In this document: positions 23,161-35,400 of the stretch, one piece after another
How positions within the stretch are numbered: position 1 is the stretch's first letter
Layout: each line of letters opens with the position of its first letter
Source of the DNA: Pinus tabuliformis
Lineage: Eukaryota; Streptophyta; Pinopsida; Pinales; Pinaceae
Reading direction: 5' to 3'
Assembly (NCBI GenBank): GCA_031772625.1
Contig: CM062818.1
Location: 213,087,742 to 213,151,741, forward strand
Length of the DNA: 64,000 bases
Program-made: the position numbers and the translations under genes
The notes under the pieces: generated by a model
Seen by the model: the letters and a program-made list of their open reading frames with translations, nothing else
Databases searched by the model: none
Told to the model about the DNA's origin: nothing

Positions 23161-25273
23161 CACATATCTACAGGGAACATAATTATATAGCAGATTCTAT
23201 GTCCAAAGAAGGATGCAATAGGTCTCATATATTTCTCTGCATTTTTCAATCGATCTAGCCATGGTTCTAGGAGCATAAACATTGCTTAGTCAGTTTGTGT
23301 TTATTTTTTATGATTAAGCTACAATTATGTAGTTTTATCTACAAATTAGGTTTTTTTGAAGAGAACTTTTATCTAGAAAATTATACTGAAAATATGAAAG
23401 CTTGATGCCCAAATTTTTCACAAAAAGTGGGATTCGAAAAAAAGAGGAAGATATTGATTAGAAAGTATATATAAATAAATTATCTAATAAACTTATTTAA
23501 TATGAAACTTGCTGGTTTTATCTATTGAAAAGAAGAAAAAGAAAAGGATAAAATGATTTTTTGGGTATTTTTCATTGTTTATTTTGTTGAAAATTAGGTA
23601 ACGTTTTTAAGAAACATAAGTTATTTAATTTATAAAGTTCAAGTGTTTTAAGAGTTTTCTTAGAATATCAAATTATGCATTTTAAAATGCATTTTAAAAA
23701 ACAATAAACTACAATTTTACTAAAAATTGTATTATAAAATTAAAAAAAAATAAAATCATTCTATCTATTAATTAAATAACACTAATAATATATATAATTT
23801 AGTATATTAAATATTTGGATACATTATTGGACATATCATTACATATATCTTATGTATAAACTATTGAGATGCAAGTCACATAACATTTAATACATTAGTA
23901 CATTATTACAAGGTTCTTCACTCATATGTTGATATTCAATATTTAGGTCATACATAGAAACTGATCCATGGAACCTTTATTCACATGTTGGAGTTCGATG
24001 TTTACGTCATTAATAGAAAATGAATCGATTGAAAATGTACATCCAAGAGAAAATTCAATCAATTGTCATCGTCACAAATTGAAGGATATGTGTATATACA
24101 GAAATGTTGATACAACCAACAAAGAGATATAGGGGATTATGTAGGGAAAATATATGGTAAAATTTCAAACCCATTTGGTGATCAAAGACATGGTCCCTAT
24201 ACCTAACAAGAGAGCGATGTATGAGCACAACTGGATTGTTCCATTCTGGTTTAGCCGAGAGGAATTGATAACATATACACAAGAAGATCCACCAGAGCCA
24301 TGTATATCAGAATTCTAGAAGATGCTGCATTAAATACTCCTTCAACGATCAGCGTCGTGGGGTTGTTCTTGTTGTAAGCTGACGATATCCCAATTCCCAA
24401 TGCAATACCAAAGGGTGTTGTCACAGTAAAGAAGAACATCATAAGGATAATTGTTGCCAACTTATTCTTGAAACTCGCGTGCTCCCCTCAAAAAACACAA
24501 ATTTCAATCAATCAATCTTGTATCAATGTAAATATGCATGCCCTATGCTATTCAATTTTTTAAGATTTAAGGGACAAAAATTACCAAAATAATGCATCCA
24601 CCAAGGCCCATTCATTCAAAAAAATGGTGAAATGATAAGGCTGCCACTAAAGGCCTAATTGTGCATGGAATTTCAATAGCACCAAATGAAATTCCAATAA
24701 TAACGAAGAGAGAAACAATACCCAACACTAACACATGATTATTAACCATGTTCCATTCATGGTATTAAATTTAATAATATAGTCATTGAAAGCTATACTT
24801 AAGAGTTTGAAGTTGAGATTTTTACCTGAACAATGACACGATGCCAAATAGTGGAATCTTCTTCAATAGTATTGGATCTATGGGTGTGCCCATGTGTAGC
24901 ATGTGAGTGTGTATGAACATGATTCTCATGCTCTAAGCCATTGTCATTACCAAGATATATACACTCATTAACTTGATTACCTTCGTTTTGATTTGTAAAG
25001 TGGGAACACTCGTAGTAACCAATGGCTAGAGCATCCACCATGAGAGTACAAACTGTGACCATCATTGCTATAAACCCAACAAAGGGAAAGTTTCCCCATG
25101 GATTCAGATTTAAGGATTCACTGGTAAGAAATGCGAAGTCATGAAGAACATGGACGAAACCAGTAGAAAGAATCATACAAGCAACAAAAGCCTTAATGAC
25201 GAAGAATATATTCCTATCAGACAGGGAAAGTCCTACCCAGAACAGGCAATCATACCCCAATAGTGCTTGCCAC

Positions 25274-26444
25274 TATAGAAATTTTGAATAATAAACACTT
25301 ATTCAATAGAGATTATCCCGATTATACACTATTATGGAACACATTCACAATACATAATCTCCTCTACGTTGATCATCAATTTAGCAGCATCAAAAACAAT
25401 GAAACATCAATCGCATGCACACATTAACACAGTATGTAACCCGGGGAAAGCATACAGCTGAAAACCCCACACTATCTATATGTTATAATGATTGAGAACA
25501 TGTAACAATACATAGTACAATACTCCTCACAAGTACTCAGTACTATCTCCACCTGTTACACACAAACCATCTTAGATCTGATGCCTCAAATCTCCTCCAC
25601 TGTTTTCCTGCCTCCACTACACAACCCTGCAAGAGAATGAATGATGAATTGCTGATCCAAACTCCTATTTACCTTGTGAAAATCACTCACACTCAGAATC
25701 ACGTGAGCACAGGCTATTCTACTGGGCATATGTTGTGCAATTATCATGGGCATACTCAATACATTGCTTGTGCAAGATCTCATGCACAACTATAGTCACA
25801 ACTGATAGCAATTTCAACCTCTAACACCTGTCTCCACTGAACTGTACATGCACTAAGTTAACTGATGTATTCTTCAGTTGCATTATGAGTTAATAATTAG
25901 TGAATTAATTAACAATCAATTCACACAACTCATCACTAGTGTATTCTTTAGTTAGACTAAATACAACTAGTACAACTAAGTCAAACTGAACACAACTCCA
26001 TCAACTCCACATCCAACTCCACAGAACTCACATGCATGAGTTCTAACTGAAGTCCTACATGCAATAGCTTAACTAACACATAAAAAACCACATGATTCCT
26101 TTTGTCAGCTGCATGTGCCACATCCGTAGCTCGAACAGAAGTGCTCCAAGAGAATAAGATAAAGTTTATAGTCCAAATATTACTAAGGGCTAATAATATT
26201 TGATTGTTTCTATTTTTAGCCTGGCATTCTAAAAATAGACTCTGATCACTCCACTGTGAACCAAAAATAGAAGTCCATCTATTTTTCCCAACATGACCAA
26301 TCATCCATAAACAGCATCCTGCAACTCATAGACCATGATCCATATGTCTAAAAATAGACTTTGTGCCAAAAAATAGCCTGCAGACCAACTTAGTGAAGGC
26401 GACTCCTTTCCACTAAGCTCCATCATCTTGTTGCATTTTCAACG
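25274..26444 (-). repeat. Copia LTR (3' LTR in element orientation)
   Basis: Aligned with 27,973-29,156 over its full length. Preceded in element orientation by a purine-rich tract (TTGAGAGGGAG, minus strand, about 26,445-26,455), the expected polypurine tract. Confidence 0.88.
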
Positions 26445-27263
26445 CTCCCTCTCAACAAGATATGGATTATCTGAAACCCCTATCTTGCAACTCTGTAATG
26501 TTCTGCATGCAACACATTTGCCCGGTCCACTTGCTCCAACAACACTTGGAACAAAAACTCTCCCAATTGACCAATATGTTGGGCTAGGAACATACTCTGA
26601 TGCTGAAGCTCTACCTGCTGTTGACAGGTGCTCCCTCTCTGACATCTGTGCTACTGCAACATCTCCATGCATCTCGCACCATTGCACACTTACCTGTGCC
26701 ACCTAGCACTGTGCAAAACACTTGTGCCTTTCGCATTGCTGCAGCCTGCTAGCTATGCGCTGTCCTGGGATTCCCTACATTGTCGCTCTCTTTGTCGCTC
26801 CATCCGCATCTGTCTGTACCCAATTGGTCAGTTCCTGCTACTCCACATCGGGGCTCTCGTAGCAAGGTCTCATCCAAGAGGTTGGGTACCTCAAGGATCC
26901 TACCCCTCCTCCTTGGGATGATCAATCCACATCACCCCACCTCCTTCCTGGAGGTATGGTTGCATGTAATCCCTCTCCCCACCTGGCTCGAAGTTTCCCC
27001 CTACTGGAGGTCTCTGCATGAGTAGATGTCTCTACTCGTTCTCCTCTCATATTCCCTTGTTGTGGCTGCTCCACAACCTCCTGAAGCTGCTACACCAATC
27101 GTGGCTCCTCCACAATCGTCTGAGACTTCTTCTGGCTCTGCATGTTGAGAGGTAATATACCCTCCCTCTCAACCACCAAGTCTCCATCAGTTGCCTCACT
27201 GCTCAAGGCTTTGCATGCATCTTGAACCTCAAGAGCATATAGGTTCTTGACCCGTGAACCAAT

Positions 27264-27853
27264 CTACTTCACCTGTCTAGTGATGATGTGTCTAAGGAAA
27301 ACGTTTCCCTTACTGAAGACAACATCATATCCCTTGTCTTCCAGCATCGCCATAGAGATAAGATTCTTCTTCAATCCTAGAACATGCATCACTTCCTTCA
27401 ATCTGAAGGGTTTACCAGAATCCCTCTCAAAGGAAATGGTACCGATACCGGTCGCACTATATCTACCATCATCGCTCATCTCGATGTGCACTCCAAGATC
27501 TTTCTCATCCAGATCAGAAAACAAATCTCGATCTCCTGTCATGTGAGAAGACGCACCACTGTCCAAGAACCATACCGATCCCATCACACTTGATACCAAG
27601 CATGCGATCAACGAAAAATCCAGCTCAAACTGCGAGGCTAAGGCCTCTCCCGCTGCAGATCCAACAACTTGCTTATTTTTCTTCTTCTGCAAATAATCTG
27701 TGGCATCCCCATTCTCAGCTTTGATGTTTCTGAGTTTATCCTTGAGCACCATTCCACCAGCTCAAAACTCAACCGCTTCTGATCTAAAATTCTTGAGAAC
27801 AAAGTATTTCTTGTACAGAGATCGACTATATGGGAATTCACTGCATATCTCAC
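27264..27853 (-). mobile_element. Copia gag-end and protease region (fossil)
   Basis: The minus strand carries the aspartic protease signature WFLDSGASSHMTGDRDLF and the following LGLKKNLISMAMLEDKGY, both diagnostic of plant Ty1/copia Gag-Pol. A lysine-rich piece (LQKKKNKQVVGS) precedes it where the gag end lies. Nothing of the polymerase part remains in the element. Confidence 0.88.
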
Positions 27854-27960
27854 CTTCCAAAAGAAGGATGAATCCAGAGGCTACCTGGCCCGATTACAGA
27901 CTTTGCCTAAAGAAATAAAATGTAAACACTTTCTGAATAATAGATCTGATGATCAACTCT

Positions 27961-27972
27961 GCTCTGATACCA
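27961..27972 (-). promoter_or_regulatory. Primer binding site, initiator Met tRNA
   Basis: The minus strand reads TGGTATCAGAGC directly against the LTR edge at 27,973. This is the standard sequence complementary to the 3' end of plant initiator Met tRNA used by copia elements, and it fixes the element's orientation and LTR boundary. Confidence 0.92.
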
Positions 27973-29156
27973 TGTATAAATTTTGAATAATAAACACTTA
28001 TTCAATAGAGATTATCCCGATCATACACTATTGCAGAATACATGCACAATACATCTCCTCTATGATGATCATCAATTTAGCAGCATCAAAAACAATGAAA
28101 CATCAATTGCATGCACACATTAACACAATATGTAACCTGGGGAAAGCATACAGCTGAAGACCCCACACTATCTGTATATTATAATGATTAAGAACATGTA
28201 ACAATACATAGTACAATACTCCTCACAAGTACTCAATATTATCTCCACCTGTTACACACAAACCAGCTTAGATCTGATGCCTCAAATCTCCTCCACTGTT
28301 TGCCTGCCTCCACTACACAACCCTGCAAGAGAATGAATGATGAATGGCTGATCCAAACTCCTATTTACCTTGTTAAAATCACTCACACTGGGAATCACGT
28401 GAGCACAGGCTATTCTACTGGGCATATGTTGTGCAATTATCAGGGGCATACTCAATACATTGCTTGTGCAAGATCTCATGCACAACTATAGTCACAACTG
28501 ATAGCAATCTCAACCTCTAACACTTGTCTCCACTGAACTGTACATGCACTGAGTTAACTGATGTATTCTTCAGTTGCATTATGAGTTAATAATTAGTGAA
28601 TTAATTAACAATCAACTCACACAACTCATCACTAGTGTATTCTTTAGTTAGACTAAATACAACTAGTTCAACTAAGTCAAACTGAACACAACTCCATCAA
28701 CTCCACATCCAACTCCACAGAACTCACATGCATGAGTTCTAACTAAATTCCTACATACAATAGCTCAACTAACACATAAGAAACCACGTGATTCCTTTTG
28801 TCAGCTGCATGTGCCACATACGTAGCTCGAACTGAAGTGCTGCAAGAGAATAAGATAAAGTTTATAGTCCAAATATTACTAAGGGCTAATAATATTTGAC
28901 TGTTTCTATTTTTAGCCTGGCAGTCTAAAAATAGACTCTGATCACTCTGCTGTGAACCAAAAATAGAAGTCCATCTATTTTTCCCAACATGACCAATCAT
29001 CCATAAACAACATCCTACAACTCATAGACCATGATCCATATGTCTAAAAATAGACATAGTCAAAAGATAGACTTTGCACCAAAAATAGCCTACGGACCAA
29101 CTTAGTGAAGGCGACTCCTTTCCACTAAGATCCATCATCTTGTTGCATTTTCAACA
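27973..29156 (-). repeat. Copia LTR (5' LTR in element orientation)
   Basis: On the minus strand it begins TGTTGAAAATG and ends TTTATACA, the standard TG...CA ends. It contains repeated AAAATAGACTTTG-like motifs near 28,920-29,090. Confidence 0.88.
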
Positions 29157-30904
29157 GCCACAAGAATAGAAGCAAGTGCCCTAATTTTCATATGGAGAGC
29201 ATATGTCTTATTCCTGCAGGCATCTTCACTGTTTTCATTAGAGAAAGAATTGTTGTCTGCTTCCACAAAATTGACCATGAAACATAAGGCTATGGCCAAA
29301 CCAACTATGAAGTATTTCATGGCTTCTGATGAATTTTCCATTCCTCACAGCTAATTGTTACTTGAAAAGACTCTAGGTATTTGGTTTGGGCTAACACGAT
29401 CGCTCCTCTGGTCCATAAATATCTTCCCTCTCAGAAACTTCAATTATTATATTTTTCCCAATAGGTGGAGTATTCCTCCAAAAAAAGTAGGAAGGCGCAT
29501 CCATTACCTAGCAAGTCCATAGAATGTCCTCATCATAACGCCACTTGCATAGTCTTACGTATTATAAAGCCATCATCATCAACTATGGGTTTATAATATT
29601 GATAATGTTGTGGGTTTATAATATTGATAATGTTGTGGGTTTATAATATTTGTTTCTTCTTTTTATTAATTATTTCGATTTATAATATTAATCCCTTGTG
29701 TTTATAATATTGTTACCTTCACTTGATTAATCGGTTGATTTTATAATATTAATAATCCCTTGTTAATCTATTAGGGTTATAATATTAATCCCTTGGGTTT
29801 GTTGATCTATTGGGTTTATAATACCATGATGTTGAGATGGTATAGAAATTTTTCCAACATTGTATTGTGACAAACATTATCTCAATGTGACAATCAATCT
29901 AATAATGATTGTCGAAATATTACTTTACATTACAATTTGTTCAATGTCGCAATGTGACATTACAAAATTGGGGTTTAGTACAAGGGTTTAAAATATTAGA
30001 GTTTATAATATTGGGTTTATGATTTTAGTATTAATCCCTTTGGTTTATAATATCAATTCCTTGGGTTCATTAATGTAAGGGTTCTTATTCCTACGGTTTA
30101 ATATTATTCATAAGGTTTATAATATTAATCCTTGGGTCTAACACATGTTTATTTTAGGCTTTATAATATTTATTTTAGGGTTTATATACCTTAGGTTTGA
30201 AATACCAAAGAGATTAATATGTTGCATTATGACAAATATTGGCTGCATATGAAAATCGTTCATGGTCAATCATGGTGCAACGTCGCATTGTGAGAAAGAT
30301 TGCCTCAGTATGAAAATCAACCATGTTCAACCATGATAATTCTAGGGTTTACAATATATTTATCTTTGGGTATTTAGAAATTGGGTTTATAATATTCATC
30401 CATTGGGTGTAATATTATTGCCTTAGGTTCATAGTTCCTTGGAGTTTAAACCCCAAGGGACTGTGTAGTCAACCATAGTAAGCCATGTTTATTTTAGGGT
30501 TCATAATATTTATTTGAGAGTTTATATGCCTAAGGTTTATAATAATAATCCCTTGGATTTAATATTATTCCCATGGTTTTATAAAACAATGGGGTTTTAA
30601 GGTTTATACTATTTATCCCTGGTTTAATATTATTTCCTTGGGTTTATAATCCTTTAGGTTTTTTGTATTAATCCCTTTGCTTTATTATCCCCTTTGGCTT
30701 ATAATACCAATCCCTTGGGTTTATTAATCTAAGGGTTCTTATTACTAGGTTTTAATAATATTCAGAGAGTTTATAATATTAATTCTTGGGCCTAATATAA
30801 ATCCCCTTGGTTTATAATCATGGTAAACCATGGTCCAACGTCACATTGTGACAAAGATTTTCTCAATATGAAAATCAACCATCGTCCAATGTTGCATTAT
30901 GACA

Positions 30905-31022
30905 GCCCACGGGGCTTTGGCTTGACGGTGAATGGGTGCACTGTTAAGGCACTCCTTGTGATAAGTCACCGGTTCAAATCCCCGTGGGTACTTAGGTTAG
31001 TCTTAACTAGAAAAAAAAAAAA
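30905..31022 (+). mobile_element. tRNA-derived SINE with perfect target duplication
   Basis: A 118-bp insert is bounded by an exact 16-bp duplication, ATGTTGCATTATGACA, at 30,889-30,904 and 31,023-31,038. It starts GCCCACGGGGCTTTGGC. It has an A-box-like TGGCTTGACGG and a consensus B box GGTTCAAATCC (about 30,971-30,981), and ends TCTTAACTAG plus about 13 A. The first seven bases can pair with CGTGGGT after the B box, a remnant of the tRNA acceptor stem. The second higher-order repeat copy (about 34,805-34,820) shows the uninterrupted site. Confidence 0.9.
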
Positions 31023-31517
31023 ATGTTGCATTATGACAAAGATTGACTACATATCAAAATCAATAATGGTAAACCATGGTGAAACGTCGCATTGTGACAA
31101 CGATTGTCTCAATATAAAAATTAACCATGGTCAACCATGATAATTCTAGGGTTTACAATATTTATCTTGGGGTTTATATACTTTGGGTTTATAATATTAT
31201 TCCTTTGTGTGTAATATTGTTCCCTTTGGTATAAATTTTTTCTCTTGCATTTATAATCCCCTGGGTATTTAGTATTAATCCCTTGGGTTTATTATTCACA
31301 TGGATTCATATTCCTAAGGTGTAATATTATTCATAAAGTTTGCAATATTAATCCTTGGGTCTAATATAAATATCTCGTAATAATCATTTAAAAAAACACA
31401 ATATTTTCTATTTTTTAATAAATAATAAAAATAATTGATTGATTGATTAAATATTATTAATTAAAAATGAATTAAATAATAATGATAATAATTAATTTAT
31501 TATTATTATTATTAAAT

Positions 31518-31539
31518 TGTTGTTGTTGTTGTTGTTGTT
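31518..31539. repeat. TGT microsatellite
   Basis: About seven TGT units within the AT-rich block. A shorter, interrupted version lies at the matching place near 35,275-35,285. Confidence 0.85.
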
Positions 31540-31677
31540 AACCATATATATAGATAAATAATAATAATAATTAATTAGAGTTACTTAATTAATTAATTAG
31601 TATTAATATTTATTAATTAATAATGTTATTAAATTCAATTAACCATAATCATAAGAATATTAAATAATATTAATTAA

Positions 31678-31685
31678 TAATAATA

Positions 31686-31721
<36 letters not shown>

Positions 31722-31730
31722 AATAAATAA
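31678..31730. repeat. TAA/TAAA microsatellite
   Basis: A run of AATAATAAT units followed by AAATAAAT units. Many similar shorter runs occur in the array. Confidence 0.85.
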
Positions 31731-32058
31731 TATTAACACTAATTATTTTGAAATAGTTGTAATAATAATTTATTTACATTATAACTAATTATTAGTATAA
31801 ATTAATAATTATTTTATTATTATAATAATAATATTTTTATTGTAATAATTATTTTTTAATATTATTATTTTTTTCATTATTATATATTTATCAATATGAA
31901 TATTAATTTCATAATTAATATTAGATTTATTCTGTCGAGTTTGTAATCCTTTGAGTTTTTAATATTAATCTTTTTAGTTTATAATATCAATCCCTTTGGT
32001 GTATTAATCTAAGGGTTTTTATTCCTGGGGTTTAATATCATTCATAGTGTTTATAATT

Positions 32059-32430
32059 TTTGTATTCAGGCTGCTGTAATCCATAATGAATTAAGCAAAG
32101 TCTTTCAATAGAAATCACATAAGAGAAATTTATGGATGACCTGCTTCGAACCAACAAGTGTGGTTCATCATCAGGACCAAATGAAGAGGCATATCATGGG
32201 AAAGGCTTAAATAGAGAGCAATGTAGAGACCAAAGTTTCAAGTAAGGACTATATTTGAACAATAATATTATTATTCAAATATAGTCGTTACTTGAAACTT
32301 TGGTCTCTACATTGCTCTCTATTTAAGCCTTTTTCATGATCTGCCTCTTCATCTGGTCCTGATGATGAACCACACTTGTTGATTCGAAATGCGTCGGCCA
32401 TACATTTCTCTTATGTGATTTCTATCGAAA
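32059..32430. mobile_element. Large foldback element (near-perfect hairpin)
   Basis: The left arm (about 32,087-32,250) and right arm (about 32,268-32,427) are inverted copies of about 160 bp that match at around nine sites in ten. They share ATAGAAATCACATAAGAGAA, CAACAAGTGTGGTTCATCAT and TTAAATAGAGAGCAATGTAG. The centre is ACTATATTTGAA ... TTCAAATATAGT around a short AT loop. The left flank TTGTATTCA and TAATCCATAATGAATTAAGC also occur as a terminus of the small element at 21,851-21,980. The second array copy (about 35,875-35,890) lacks the insert, giving a size of roughly 370 bp. No coding capacity. Confidence 0.85.
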
Positions 32431-35400
32431 TGGTTTTTAATATTAATCCTTGGGTCTAATATAAATCCCCTTGGTTTATAATCATGGTGAACCATGGTGC
32501 AACATCACATTGTGACAAATATTTTCTCTATATGAAAATCAACCATGGTTAACCATGATAATTTTAATGTTTACAATATTTATCTTGCGGTATATATACC
32601 TTGAGTTTATAATATTATTCCTTTGTGTGTAATAGTATTCACTTGGGTGTAATATTATTGCCTTGGATTTATAATCCCTTGGGTTTTTAGTATTAATCTA
32701 TTGGGTTTATTATACTCGTGGGTTTATAATGCCAATCCCTTGGGTTTATTAATATAAAGATTGATATTCCTAGGGTGTAATATTGTTAATACGGTTTATA
32801 ATATTAATCCTTAGATTTAATATAAATCTTTTGAGTTTAATTAAATAACAATAATTAATACAAATTACTATATATATAATAAAAATAATTATTTAATTGA
32901 TTAATTATTATTAACTAATAATAATAATAATAATTATTTAATTAAATTAAATTAATTGTTACTCTTATGTAATAATTATTAATTAATTAATTATTATTAA
33001 ATTAATAATATTATTCTTATTATTATTAACAATAAATAATATAAAAATATATAATAAAAAAAATTATATTTTTAATACATATTAATATTAATTTAATAAA
33101 TAATAATAATTAATTAATTAGTATTAATATTAGTTAATCAATAATGGGATTAAATTTAATGAACAATAAAAATAATAAATAATGAGTAATAAAACTGATT
33201 ATGTTAAAATGGTTATAATAATAATGTAATAGTTATTTTTTAAAATAATATTATTATTTTTATTATTATAGGTTTATTAATATGAATATTAATTTTATAA
33301 TTAATATTAGATTTTATATCATTAATGTTGGTTGTGGTTGGGTTTATAAAATTAACAATCTTCAGGGTTTAGTAATTCTCAGGGCTTATAATATTAATAA
33401 TCGTGTGGGTTTATCAATCGTTTGTCTTTAAAATGTTAATTATTAGGGTTTATTAATATCATGTGTTTTTAATATTTAGGTTTGTTGATCCTTTAGGTTT
33501 ATAATATTTATCCATTCGGTTTACTAATTCATTGACTTTAATATTAGGGTTTCTAATACTGGGTTTCTAATATTGGGTTTATAAGAATGAGTTTAATATC
33601 AATGCCTTAGGTTTATATTCCCTTGGGTTTATAATATTGGTCACTTAGGTTTATTGATCCATTGGTAATATTAATAGTCACTTGGGTTTATTAATCCCTT
33701 TGATTTATAATATTGATAATCTCTTGGGTTTATATTATTAATCTCGTAGGTTTATTAATCCATTAGCTTTATAATATTAATACCTTGGATTGATTAAACA
33801 CTTGAGTTTATAATATTAATAATCCATTGGTTTTATTAATCCACTCGCTTTATAATATTAATATTAGGGTTTAATATTAGTGTTTATTAAATTAATGTTG
33901 TTATATCCCTTGGGTTTATAATCCTTTGGGTTTTTAGTATTAATCTCTTTGGTTTATAATGTCAATCCCTTGGGTTTATTAATGTAAGGGTTCTTAATCC
34001 TAGGGTTTAATATTATTCATAAGGTTTACAATATTAATCCTTGGGTCTAACACATGTTTATAGTAGGATTTATAATATTTATTTTACAGTTTATATACCT
34101 TAGGTTTATAATACCAAAGGGATTAATATGTTTCATTATGACAAATATTGACTACATATGAATACCAAGCATGGTCAACCATGGTGCAACATTGCATTGT
34201 GATCTCCATATGAAAATCAACCATGGCCAACCATGTTCAACCATGATAATTCTAGGGTTTACAATATATTTACCTTTGGGTATTTAGAAATTGGGTTTAT
34301 AATATTCATCCATTGGGTGTAATACTATTGCCTTAGGTTCATAGTCCCTTGGGATTTTAAGCATGAACCCTTGGGGTTTTAAGCCCTAAGGGACTATATA
34401 GTCAACCATAGTAAGCCATGTTTATTTTAGGGTTCATAATATTTATTTTAGAGTTTACATACCTTAGGTTCATAATATTAATCACTTGGATTTAATATTA
34501 TTCTCATGGTTTTATAAAATGTTGGGGTTTTAGGGTTTATAATATTTATCCCTGGTTTAATATTATTCCCTTGGGTTTATAATCCCTTAGGTTTTCAGTA
34601 TTAATCCCTTTGGTTTATTATCCCCTTGGGTTTTTAATACCAATCCCTTAGGTTTATTAATCTAAGCGGTCTTATTCCTAGGGTTTATACTATTAATTCT
34701 TGGGTCTAATATAAATCCCCATGGTTTATAATCATGGTAAACCATGGCCCAAAGTTACATTGTGACAAATATTTTCTCAATATGAAAATCAACCATCGTC
34801 TAACATTGCATTATGACAAAGATTAACAACATATCAGAATCAATCATGGTAAACCATGGTGAAACCTTGCATTGTGACAATGATTGTCTCAATATGTAAA
34901 TTAACCATTGTCAACAATGATAATTCTAGGGCTTACAATATTATGTTGAGGTTTATGTACCTTGGGTTTATAATATTATTCTTTTGTGTGTAATATTGTT
35001 CCCTTGGGTATAAAATTTTTCTCTTGTGTTTATAATCCCTTGGATTTATTTTTCCTGTGGGTTTAAAATATCAATCTATTGGGTTTATTAATCTAAGGAT
35101 TCATATTCCTAAGGTGTAATATTATTCATAACGTTTATCATGTTAATCCTTAGGTTTGATATAAATATCTCGTAATAATCATTTAAAAAAACATAATATT
35201 TTTTATTTTTTAATAAAATATTATTAATTAAAAATGAATTAAATAATAATAATAATTAATATTATTAAATTAATGTTGTTTTTGTTATTATTATTATTAT
35301 TATTAACCATAAATATTATAAATTATAGAAAAAAATATTTATATATTTTTAATAATAATAATAATAATAAAATTAATTATGGTTACTTAATTAATTAATT

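Larger units (their letters stand above)
21061..24164. other. AT-rich non-coding part of unit B
   Basis: No gene is recognised. It contains a small foldback element (21,851-21,980), a 96-bp duplication (22,973-23,160) and the about 60-bp repeat also seen in unit A. The open frame at 22,859-23,182 spans the duplicated 96-bp block and shows no family signature. Confidence 0.55.
25274..29156 (-). mobile_element. Ty1/copia element, internally deleted, in ZIP exon 1 (fossil)
   Basis: Two LTRs of about 1.17 kb (25,274-26,444 and 27,973-29,156) bound only about 1.5 kb of internal sequence. The element runs on the minus strand. The insertion made a 5-bp duplication, GCCAC, at 25,269-25,273 and 29,157-29,161. 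Next to the right LTR is a primer binding site matching initiator Met tRNA. Only a gag-end and protease part is recognisable; reverse transcriptase, RNase H and most of integrase are missing. It is therefore a broken, non-autonomous copy with a large internal deletion and a few further breaks. By eye the LTRs differ at roughly 5 percent of sites, less than units A and B differ, which agrees with arrival after the duplication. Confidence 0.9.
24165..29341 (-). pseudogene. ZIP family metal transporter, pseudogene copy B (interrupted by a copia element)
   Basis: Paralogue of the copy at 6,087-7,378. Start ATG is at 29,341-29,339 (MENSSEAMKYFIVGL). Exon 1 is split by the copia element: its first 180 bases lie at 29,341-29,162 and the rest at 25,273-24,826. 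Exon 2 is 24,734-24,585 (150 bp, the length expected) and exon 3 is 24,478-24,165, ending LITKWV and stop as in the family. The His loop reads HTHSHATHGHTHRS. Host-gene damage besides the insertion: a TGA where copy A has Cys in the IGVCLPV segment; 8 bp lost before DRNIFF; the exon 2 acceptor reads AT; a TGA lies in FFE-GLGGC of exon 2; the exon 3 acceptor reads AC; and one base is lost after VDLL in exon 3. None of these lesions is shared with copy A, so the ancestral gene was probably working when the segment duplicated. Confidence 0.88.
18868..29550. repeat. Segmental duplication, unit B
   Basis: Direct copy of unit A. It starts at or just before TTTTAATTAGCAC (about 18,877) and ends near 29,550 after ACCTAGCAAGTCCA and CCACTTGCA. 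Removing the copia insertion leaves about 6.8 kb against 7.6 kb in unit A. Unit B has a segment at about 22,256-22,680 with no match in unit A, including a repeat of AAGATCCCTATTTG near GGCCGAGATCG, and lacks the 57-bp minisatellite region. Confidence 0.88.

Noticed and set aside
22859-23182. 107-codon open frame with an internal repeat
   Set aside because: The repeat is the 96-bp DNA duplication, whose length is a multiple of three; the single copy in unit A is not open in the same way.
26428-27025. Overlapping open frames on both strands near the copia LTR
   Set aside because: They cross the LTR/internal boundary and have no recognisable domain; explained by the fossil element.
30905-31022. 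tRNA gene
   Set aside because: A-box-like and B-box motifs are present, but the T stem does not pair properly, a poly-A tail follows, and a 16-bp duplication flanks it: a SINE.
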